From assembly GCA_002396085.1 (NCBI GenBank), contig DGWI01000033.1, positions 12,431 through 76,430 on the forward strand: 64,000 nt of DNA, in the 5' to 3' direction. How positions within the stretch are numbered: position 1 is the stretch's first letter; each line of letters opens with the position of its first letter. Of this stretch, positions 58,361 through 64,000 are shown piece after piece. This DNA comes from Porphyromonadaceae bacterium UBA4262. GTDB taxonomy: Bacteria; Bacteroidota; Bacteroidia; Bacteroidales; Muribaculaceae. The notes below the pieces were generated by a model. That model was given only the letters and a program-made list of their open reading frames with translations. It had not been told where the DNA came from and searched no databases. Position numbers and translations under genes: made by a program.

Positions 58361-58373
58361 GTTGAGATTCAAC
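58361..58373. promoter_or_regulatory. Palindrome upstream of hipBA
   Basis: GTTGAGATTCAAC: arms GTTGA/TTCAAC are nearly symmetrical. It shares GTTGA/TCAAC with the operator pair at 58384-58441 and may be an additional HipB site. Confidence 0.4.
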
Positions 58374-58383
58374 ATTTCTCCTA

Positions 58384-58441
58384 TCAACTCATCATAAAAT
58401 AAAGAAAAATTATTATCTTTGCAGTCGTAATTATGAGTTGA
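58384..58441 (+). promoter_or_regulatory. hipBA promoter with paired operator candidates
   Basis: TCAACTCAT (58384-58392) and its exact inverse ATGAGTTGA (58433-58441) lie on either side of the -7 element TATCTTTG (58414-58421). Two 9-bp inverted half-sites around a promoter are what an autoregulating HipB dimer pair would need. The start of hipB follows at 58449. Confidence 0.6.
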
Positions 58442-58448
58442 TGGCTTT

Positions 58449-58769
58449 ATGAGTAAGACGACAATGGGCACAAAGTTGCCACGCAAACTGGGACAGAAGA
58501 TGAAAACTGTGGGTGAGCAGATTAAGTTGGCTCGCTTGCGGCGCAACCTCAGTGTGGCACAGGTTGCCGAACGAGCCACATGCTCACCGCTGACGGTCGC
58601 TAGAATAGAAAAGGGCGCACCGACGGTTGCCATGGGTATATACCTGCGCGTGCTCTACGCCCTTCAACTCGATGATGACATCTTGCTGCTGGCACAAAAG
58701 GATGAGATGGGCCGAGCATTGCAGGATCTCGCTCTCAAGCACCGCAAACGTGCATCGAAAAAACAATAA
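58449..58769 (+). CDS. hipB: HipB-like antitoxin (XRE-type HTH)
   Basis: 106 residues. A helix-turn-helix of the XRE/Cro type occupies about 18-75: MKTVGEQIKLARLRRNLSVAQVAERATCSPLTVARIEKG, given in outline. The C-terminus is Lys/Arg-rich (ALKHRKRASKKQ). It sits 3 bases upstream of hipA. It should bind the operators around 58384-58441 and neutralise or cofactor the HipA kinase, as in the E. coli pair. The charged tail is longer than in E. coli HipB. Confidence 0.88.
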   Translation: MSKTTMGTKLPRKLGQKMKTVGEQIKLARLRRNLSVAQVAERATCSPLTVARIEKGAPTVAMGIYLRVLYALQLDDDILLLAQKDEMGRALQDLALKHRKRASKKQ

Positions 58770-58772
58770 GAT

Positions 58773-60029
58773 ATGCGCAGATTGTTCATATACGCGGACT
58801 TCGATTGGCTTGACGAACCCATGCTGGTGGGTGAGTTGGGCTATGAATCCCTTCGTGGCTCTGATTCCTATTCGTTCAAGTATGATAACGACTGGCTTCG
58901 GCGGTATGGTAGCCTCTTTCTGAGTGCCGACATCAACAACTATCCTGGTCAGCAATACACCCAGCCAGACAGAGAAATCTTCGGCTGCTTTAGCGATGCC
59001 TTGCCTGACCGTTGGGGACGATTGTTGCTCAACCGTCGTGAACAAATCCTTGCCACCGAAGAAAAACGACCTGTCCGTAAGCTATCTTCATTTGATTACC
59101 TCATGGGTATTGATGACTACTCTCGCATGGGTGGTTTCCGATTTAAGGAAAAACAAGATGGAGAATTCATCAACTGTGAGGAATCGCTTCGCATTCCTCC
59201 GTTGACCGACATCAGGGCACTGGTGGCAGCGAGCATGGAGATTGAGAAATGCGAAGAACTGAACCAACTACCCGAAAAGAAATGGCTCCTGCAACTTGTT
59301 CATCCTGGCACTTCGCTTGGCGGTGCCCGTCCAAAGGCTGGCGTTATGAATAATAAAAAGCAACTCTGCGTGGCCAAGTTCCCATCAAGAAATGATGACT
59401 ACGATGTGGGTCTTTGGGAACACCACAGTCACCTTCTGGCAAATGCAGCCGGAGTTGTAGCAGCAGAGACGAGCATCGTTGGCACTGGCGAGAAGTACCA
59501 TGTATTACTTTCCAAGCGTTTTGACAGGACCACTGAAGGTCGAAGAAAGCATTTCGCATCAGCGTTGACTTTGCTAGGCTTGACAGATGGTTGTGATGCC
59601 AATACGGGCAACGGCTATCTGGATATCGTGGATTTCATTCTTCAGAACTGCTGTGACGTCGAGGAGAACCTGAGGCAGCTCTATCGCCGTGTGGTATTCA
59701 ATATAGCCATCGGCAACAGCGATGACCATCTCCGCAATCACGGATTTCTGCTGACCCCACGTGGTTGGACGCTCTCACCGGCATACGATATGAATCCGAC
59801 CCTAAATGAATATCAGGCTTTGCTCATCAACACCAGTACCAATCGTGCAGACCTTCAGGTATTGCTTGATTCTTCTGAGGAGTATATGATTGGCAGGGAC
59901 GAGGCTAAGCGCATCATTGATGAAGTGAAAACAGGTGTGAGGCAGTGGATGTCAATAGCCACTCGTCTCGGTGCTACCCAGCGTGAAGTAGATATCTTTG
60001 GGCAGGTGTACAATCGCTTTCTGAAATAA
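58773..60029 (+). CDS. hipA: HipA-like serine/threonine kinase toxin
   Basis: 418 residues. Kinase features are in order: Gly-rich loop GTSLGGARPKA (179-189), a Lys-containing CVAKFPS (199-205), RFDR (249-252), the catalytic loop NIAIGNSDDHLRNHGF (310-325) with D317 or D318, and the metal-binding SPAYDMNP (D339). It phosphorylates a cellular target in the E. coli system (GltX), causing growth arrest. The N-terminal HipA domain (1-100) is present, so this is a full-length type, not HipT. Partner hipB is immediately upstream. The target here is unknown. Confidence 0.9.
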   Translation: MRRLFIYADFDWLDEPMLVGELGYESLRGSDSYSFKYDNDWLRRYGSLFLSADINNYPGQQYTQPDREIFGCFSDALPDRWGRLLLNRREQILATEEKRPVRKLSSFDYLMGIDDYSRMGGFRFKEKQDGEFINCEESLRIPPLTDIRALVAASMEIEKCEELNQLPEKKWLLQLVHPGTSLGGARPKAGVMNNKKQLCVAKFPSRNDDYDVGLWEHHSHLLANAAGVVAAETSIVGTGEKYHVLLSKRFDRTTEGRRKHFASALTLLGLTDGCDANTGNGYLDIVDFILQNCCDVEENLRQLYRRVVFNIAIGNSDDHLRNHGFLLTPRGWTLSPAYDMNPTLNEYQALLINTSTNRADLQVLLDSSEEYMIGRDEAKRIIDEVKTGVRQWMSIATRLGATQREVDIFGQVYNRFLK

Positions 60030-60053
60030 GCTTTAATCTTAAATACACTAACT

Positions 60054-60626
60054 ATGACAATACAAGAATTCAGAGATTATATGGCGACGGGCCAGCCCAT
60101 TGAGGGCAACTCGCCTGTGCACATGATGTTTCACAAGTTGTCGCAGGAGGCTCTGCAGATAACGGCCGAGATTAACGGTAATTATCACACGCCCGAACAG
60201 CTGCACGCGCTGCTCGAGCAGCTATGGGGGCGCGAGGTGCCCGCATCGGTGGGCATGTTCCCACCGTTCTACACCGACTGCGGCAAGAACACCGTCGTGG
60301 GCGAACGCGTGTTCATCAACATGGGCTGCAAGTTTCAGGACCAGGGCGGCATCACCATCGACGAGGGGGCGCTCATCGGCCACAACGTCGTGCTGGCCAC
60401 GCTTAACCACATGCTCGACCCGGCCAAACGGGCAGGCATGACCCATGCTCCCATCCACATCGGCAAGAACGTATGGGTCGGGGCCAATGCCACTGTGCTG
60501 GCGGGCGTAACCATCGGTGACGGAGCCGTTGTTGCCGCCGGTGCCGTCGTCACAAAAGATGTGGCACCCAACACCATCGTTGGCGGTATCCCAGCCAAGG
60601 TCATCAAAAAGTTACATTATGACTAG
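60054..60626 (+). CDS. Sugar O-acetyltransferase (LacA/Maa type)
   Basis: 190 residues. Left-handed beta-helix hexapeptide repeats are clear from about 70 to 180 (VVGERVFINMGCKF, IGKNVWVGANATVLAGVTIGDGAVVAAGAVVTKDVAPNTIVGGIPAKVIKK, in outline). The catalytic His is in LATLNHMLDPAKR, and FPPFYTDCGKN matches the acceptor region. It transfers acetyl from acetyl-CoA to a sugar hydroxyl, maltose or galactoside-like. It overlaps the next gene by 8 bases, so the two are coupled. Confidence 0.9.
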   Translation: MTIQEFRDYMATGQPIEGNSPVHMMFHKLSQEALQITAEINGNYHTPEQLHALLEQLWGREVPASVGMFPPFYTDCGKNTVVGERVFINMGCKFQDQGGITIDEGALIGHNVVLATLNHMLDPAKRAGMTHAPIHIGKNVWVGANATVLAGVTIGDGAVVAAGAVVTKDVAPNTIVGGIPAKVIKKLHYD

Positions 60627-61233
60627 AGAAGAATCAAGAGCGCGTAATGCATTGGAGAAAGTCTCAAATAAGTGTCGGAAACAAGTAGCAAAGGGGTTTG
60701 GCTGGAAACAAAACGACTACCTTAACTGGAAAATAGATTCTGGTTACTATTTCAGTTTGTGTCATTTGGTCTTGGAACAGGTTGTGCTTTCTGTGAAGCC
60801 ATACTTTATTGATGACTTATGGTGGGATATATTTGAGGTGCCAGAATGCAAACAAGCACCTAAAAGTTTAAGAGGCAATGGAGCTTTTGCAGTTCCAGAT
60901 GTACACTTAAAGGAGTACGTTGTTTTTGAAACAGGCATGATTCCAGTTTACACTGAAGATGATGTGGTCGCCCAATGGGAGAACACGTTCAATCATGTTG
61001 AAGCAGACATAGCTCGTTTCCTCAGCGAGAATCCCAATCCCGATAGTTTTTGCCCATCGGGGCGAACTAACCGCCTTTATGATCTGATGATGGACATTCA
61101 CTCAGGTAATCTTGACCAAGCTCAAGCAAAGATTGAATTATCCAAGACAAACCACGTTGGTAGTTTCTTCCAGGGCCCCAAAGGCTATGACTATGAGTAT
61201 ATTGAGAGATGGCTGAGCGATCGTAAACAGTAA
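60619..61233 (+). CDS. Hypothetical protein, unknown family
   Basis: 204 residues from the ATG at 60619, overlapping the acetyltransferase stop; the longer frame upstream is that gene in another frame. The N-terminal half is basic and helical (RARNALEKVSNKCRKQVAKGFGWKQNDYLNWK), the middle beta-type with many aromatics (SGYYFSLCHLVLEQVVLSVKPYFIDDLWW), the C-terminus helical. I do not recognise the family; it resembles small DUF4304-like proteins only in general layout. Lower GC than its neighbours hints at recent acquisition, but that is weak. Confidence 0.65.
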   Translation: MTREESRARNALEKVSNKCRKQVAKGFGWKQNDYLNWKIDSGYYFSLCHLVLEQVVLSVKPYFIDDLWWDIFEVPECKQAPKSLRGNGAFAVPDVHLKEYVVFETGMIPVYTEDDVVAQWENTFNHVEADIARFLSENPNPDSFCPSGRTNRLYDLMMDIHSGNLDQAQAKIELSKTNHVGSFFQGPKGYDYEYIERWLSDRKQ

Positions 61234-61260
61234 CTTCCAATTTAGCGAACTGAGATAACT

Positions 61261-61966
61261 ATGGATTTCAAAGATAAAATAGTCATCGTGACAGGTGGTG
61301 CACAAGGCATCGGGCGATGCATCGCTGAGGAGTTCCAGAAAGCTGGAGCCACGGTGTGTGATAGACAAGCAGCCGGGCAACCATTTTGTGGGCGATATTG
61401 CCGACAAGAGGACGTTGGAGCGATTTGCCAATGAAGTGATTAGGCAATACGGTCATGTGGATTTCCTCATCAATAATGCCCTACCGTTGACGAAGGGCAT
61501 CGACGAGTGCAGCTACGAGGAGTTCCAGTATGCCATGAGTGTAGGTGTGACGGCTCCGTTCTATCTTGCCAAGCTCTTTGCTCCACACTTCGCCGAGGGT
61601 GCGGCCATTGTGAATATCTCATCTTCACGCGACCGCATGAGTCAGCCGCAGACCGAAAGTTATACGGCTGCAAAAGGTGGCATTGCCGCCCTGACACACG
61701 CTTTGTCTGTCAGCCTTGCTGGTAAAGTGCGGGTAAACAGTATTTCCCCAGGTTGGATTGACACGAATTATAAGGTCTATGAAGGTCCCGATGCCATTCA
61801 GCAACCTGCCGGTCGTGTAGGCAATCCGTTGGATATTGCTAACATGGTGCTCTATCTCTGCTCCGACAAGGCTGGTTTCATCACGGGCGAGAACATCTGC
61901 ATCGATGGCGGAATGACCCGCCAGATGGTTTATCATGGAGATAACGGTTGGACTCTTAAACAATAA
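61261..61966 (+). pseudogene. SDR-family oxidoreductase with a frameshift in a GT run
   Basis: The ATG at 61261 starts a normal Rossmann fold (DFKDKIVIVTGGAQGIGRCIAEEF). After GATVC the frame breaks at GGTGTGTGATAG (about 61352-61363), and the rest of the protein continues in the +1 frame (VIDKQPGNHFVGDIADKRTL...) to the stop at 61966. The downstream part is intact: NNALPL, catalytic Ser and YxxxK region SSSRDRMSQPQTESYTAAKGG, and CIDGGMTRQ at the end. Adding one GT or removing one base restores a ~235-residue dehydrogenase. So the gene is a recent frameshift, a slippage switch or a sequencing error. Substrate unknown. Confidence 0.8.
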
Positions 61967-61978
61967 CATATCACAGCA

Positions 61979-62044
61979 ATGAACAAGAAGAAAATAGACA
62001 TCCGCGACTATGCGGGAGATATTGTCCGGGCAAGGCGGCTGTAG
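61979..62044 (+). pseudogene. Flavin-reductase N-terminal stub cut by a palindromic element
   Basis: The ATG at 61979 encodes MNKKKIDIRDYAGDIVRA, the typical opening of Bacteroidales flavin-reductase-like proteins (IDIRDYA.EI), then runs into a palindromic element and stops at 62042-62044. Nothing like the rest of the gene follows. The identification rests on 18 residues only. Confidence 0.45.
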
Positions 62045-62137
62045 GGACGGCGCTCCCGCGCCGTCCGCCAGCGGGGCTGCAAGCATCATTACCCCAGATC
62101 GAGGCGGACGGCACAGGAGTGCCGTCCCTACACCGCC
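62034..62137. repeat. Large compound palindrome
   Basis: 62034-62069 and 62103-62137 are imperfect inverted copies (GTAGGGACGGCGCTCCCGCG against GGAGTGCCGTCCCTAC, CCGTCCGCC against GGCGGACGG), each itself a small hairpin. It interrupts the flavin-reductase stub. Confidence 0.8.
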
Positions 62138-62205
62138 TGGCTGAATAACGTCTCCCTAACCCCCTGAAGAGGGAGAAGGATGGAGAGGTTCCCTATCACA
62201 ATCAT

Positions 62206-62254
62206 GTAACGGCTTTACTACTTTACTACACTACTACATCACTACTTTAGGAAG
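62206..62254. repeat. Octad array before the flavodoxin-like gene
   Basis: 8-bp words ctttacta, ctttacta, cactacta, catcacta, ctttagga. These are the reverse complement of the TAGTTAAG-type words at 24222-24290. Confidence 0.7.
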
Positions 62255-62282
62255 TTAAATATCATCGAAGATTAATAGCAAT

Positions 62283-62936
62283 ATGAAGAAAATCATCATC
62301 ATCGACGGAGGCCCGCGCAAGACGTTCAACACCGCCTCCATGCTCCAGAAGATTGCTGAGGGAGCAACATCGGTCAGTGACCAGATTGAGGTCAAGACCG
62401 TCCGTCTCTATGACCTGCAGTATCGCGGCTGCATGTCGTGCATGGCCTGCAAGCTCAAGGGCCGCGCATCGAACATCTGCAAGTTCCGGGATGCACTCAC
62501 ACCCGTACTCGACGAGGTGGCACAGGCCGACGGACTGGTACTGGGTTCGCCCATCTACTTCAGCGAGGTCACGGCCCAACTCCGCGCCATGCTCGAGCGC
62601 CTCATCTTCCCCTGGCTATCCTACAACGACTACAGCCTGACGGCACCCAAGCAGATGCCCGTCATCCTCACCTACACCATGAACGCCAACCAGCAGCAGG
62701 CACAGATGGTCTACCAGAGCATGGCCATCATCGAGAACAGCCTCGAGCGTGCAATGGGCGACGTCGAGCATGTCGATGCCCACAACACCTATCAGGTGCT
62801 CAACTACGACCGATATGAACTGGCAGGCTTCCCCGAGCCGATGAAGCGGCAATATTGCGACGAACACTGGGAGCAGGACTTGCAGCGAGCCTACGATGCC
62901 GGACGACGCATGGCACAGAAAATAGTTGCCAGTTAA
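62283..62936 (+). CDS. Flavodoxin-like NAD(P)H-dependent oxidoreductase
   Basis: 217 residues. The flavodoxin fold starts at IIIIDGGPRKTFNTASML (the phosphate loop lies in GGPRKTFNT). Then comes RLYDLQYRGCMSCMACKLKG with four cysteines of the iron-sulfur-flavoprotein-like type (CMSCMACK...C), and ADGLVLGSPIYFSEVTAQLRAMLERL, the standard FMN-loop motif. It should use FMN and NAD(P)H to reduce quinones or metals. The four-cysteine pattern is a hint at a metal or cluster site, not proof. It lies just before the nitroreductase, so both may act in redox defence. Confidence 0.82.
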   Translation: MKKIIIIDGGPRKTFNTASMLQKIAEGATSVSDQIEVKTVRLYDLQYRGCMSCMACKLKGRASNICKFRDALTPVLDEVAQADGLVLGSPIYFSEVTAQLRAMLERLIFPWLSYNDYSLTAPKQMPVILTYTMNANQQQAQMVYQSMAIIENSLERAMGDVEHVDAHNTYQVLNYDRYELAGFPEPMKRQYCDEHWEQDLQRAYDAGRRMAQKIVAS

Positions 62937-62943
62937 CTGATCA

Positions 62944-63125
62944 GTAGTTAAGGGAGTTAAGGAGTTAAAGGAGTAATGCTCTTAATTCCCCATCATTTCA
63001 GCATCTGCCAGCCAGTCTGGAGCATTTTGCCACGAAAGTGTAACGTCTTAACTCTATTTGACTACTTAACTACTTAACTACTAAAAAGTAACGGCTTTAC
63101 TACCCTACTACTCTTCTACCTAAAG
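62944..63125. repeat. Opposed octad arrays between the redox genes
   Basis: 62950-62975 reads GTTAAGGGAGTTAAGG-like words. 63045-63120 reads CTACTTAACTACTTAACT-like words. The two are partly complementary and could fold together around the intervening 70 bases. Confidence 0.65.
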
Positions 63126-63136
63126 AATTCTACTAT

Positions 63137-63823
63137 ATGACACTAAAAGAAGCAATTAAGGCCCGACACAGCGTCAGGCACTACAACGAACAGCCTTTGG
63201 CCCACGATGTGGTGGGCGTGCTTCAAGCCGAGATTGACCGGCTCAACACCGAGGGAGGGCTACACATTCAACTGGTGCGCGATGAGCCTGAGGCTTTCCG
63301 CGGGCCACTGGCCCGATATGGCAAGTTTGGCGGTGTGCGCAACTATCTGGTCATGGCCGGCGTCAAGGCACCCGACCTGGACGAGCGCATCGGATACTAT
63401 GGCGAGCAACTGGTGCTGCTGGCGCAGACGCTGGGACTCAACACCTGCTGGGTGGGACTCAGCTACAGGAAGATTCCCGGCACCTACGTGCTGCGCGAGG
63501 GCGAGGTCATCAAGGCCTACATCGCCATCGGATATGGACAGACCCAAGGCGTGGACCATAAAATCAAGACAGTGCGGCAAGTGAGCAACGTCAGCGATGC
63601 GACCCCCGCTTGGTTCAAGCTCGGTGTCGAGGCGGCCCTGCTGGCACCCACGGCCATCAATCAGCAGAAGTTCTCGTTTGAGTATGTGGGCATGGTCGAC
63701 GGGCGGCATCGGGTGCAGGCCCATAGGGGCTTCTCGCTGGTGGGCTACACGCACATGGATCTGGGCATCGCAAAGTATCATTTTGAGATTGGTGCCGGAA
63801 AGGAAAATTTCGACTGGGCATGA
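63137..63823 (+). CDS. Nitroreductase-family protein
   Basis: 228 residues. The FMN-binding start RHSVRHYNEQPL (9-20) and the C-terminal part with LLAPTAINQQKFSFEY are typical. The middle carries NTCWVGLSY. It should be an FMN enzyme reducing nitro compounds or quinones with NAD(P)H. It overlaps the YjbR gene by four bases (ATGA), so they are coupled. It belongs to a run with the flavodoxin-like gene. Confidence 0.85.
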   Translation: MTLKEAIKARHSVRHYNEQPLAHDVVGVLQAEIDRLNTEGGLHIQLVRDEPEAFRGPLARYGKFGGVRNYLVMAGVKAPDLDERIGYYGEQLVLLAQTLGLNTCWVGLSYRKIPGTYVLREGEVIKAYIAIGYGQTQGVDHKIKTVRQVSNVSDATPAWFKLGVEAALLAPTAINQQKFSFEYVGMVDGRHRVQAHRGFSLVGYTHMDLGIAKYHFEIGAGKENFDWA

Positions 63824-64000
63824 ACATCGAGCAAGTCAGAGAGTACACATTGTCACTCCCTGGAGTGACCGAGGACCAAGCGTTTGGTGAAGACATCCTT
63901 AACTTCCGCTTGGAAGGAAAGATATTTGTCTGCCTGTGGTTAGGCGGTGGCAGGTATGATATGAAGGACGGAGTATCAAGAATCGCCTTGAAACTGTCAC
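63820..64000 (+). CDS. MmcQ/YjbR-family protein, 3' end outside window
   Basis: The first 60 residues are visible (MNIEQVREYTLSLPGVTEDQAFG and ILNFRLEGKIFVCLWLGG). The pattern of a short helix, LPGVTE..FG, then a strand with the conserved K.F...W matches the MmcQ/YjbR family, small proteins with a CyaY-like fold sometimes described as DNA-binding. It begins four bases inside the nitroreductase stop. The window ends before the C-terminus. Confidence 0.8.
   Translation, partial: MNIEQVREYTLSLPGVTEDQAFGEDILNFRLEGKIFVCLWLGGGRYDMKDGVSRIALKLS

Noticed and set aside
61138..61431. 97-residue minus-strand ORF across the start of the SDR gene
   Set aside because: It is the complement of the Rossmann fold and the end of the preceding gene.

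Overview
The window reads as a chromosome segment of an obligate-anaerobe type Bacteroidales, most likely Muribaculaceae or Prevotellaceae (inference). The reasons are SusC/SusD pairs, Bacteroidota promoters (TTTG, about 20 nt, TAnnTTTG), weak or absent Shine-Dalgarno sites, secreted proteins ending in dockerin-like (GDVNGDGKVDIADVN...) or T9SS-type tails, and gene families largely confined to this phylum (DUF4876, DUF6850, DUF4332, four-helix-bundle-suffix proteins). I see no rRNA, tRNA, CRISPR array, transposase or prophage.

Layout. 1-10.7 kb is housekeeping: a partial membrane protein, a zinc-ribbon membrane protein, upp, a secreted EEP-family protein, a divergent kbl/tdh pair (threonine to glycine), a truncated TPR gene, a Sir2 deacylase, a decayed YhcG/DUF1016 gene between perfect 53-bp direct repeats, two FKBP isomerases and an Lrp regulator. 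10.7-17.6 kb is an envelope operon (secreted protein, TonB-dependent receptor, DUF4876 lipoprotein, DUF6850 barrel). 17.7-29.2 kb is mixed: a T9SS-tailed protein, a GH29 fucosidase, a permease-HMA fusion, an EamA transporter, DUF4332, TerB and a Q/Y/P-rich low-complexity protein, cmk-ispH-DUF3298, and a four-helix-bundle-suffix gene.

29.3-53.4 kb centres on a polysaccharide utilization locus that looks built for beta-1,3-glucan: a propeller/Y_Y_Y/LuxR sensor-regulator, GH128-like, GH16, a twin-module binding protein, SusC, SusD, a SusE/F-like surface protein, a second GH128-like and GH3. Endo-acting secreted enzymes would cut the polymer, the SusCD pair would import oligomers and GH3 would trim them. 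A 968-residue multidomain secreted protein lies just outside it. The PUL plus rbfA and a LolC/E-type permease is bracketed by related hairpin-rich repeats at 32.2-33.4 and 55.2-55.7 kb.

55.8-64 kb carries an acyl-CoA ligase, a beta-carbonic anhydrase, a hipBA module with symmetric operator candidates, a hexapeptide acetyltransferase, an unrecognised protein, a frameshifted SDR, a flavin-reductase stub cut by a palindrome, a flavodoxin-like protein, a nitroreductase and the start of a YjbR/MmcQ gene.

The most unusual signal is in the gaps between genes. Many hold short-period degenerate tandem repeats of 7, 8 or 9 bp. The most regular is a nonamer, TCTAGANNN, in six arrays. Two of these bracket the four-helix-bundle-suffix gene, and the downstream one supplies its stop codon. 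Several other arrays sit directly before start codons, including two in the PUL.
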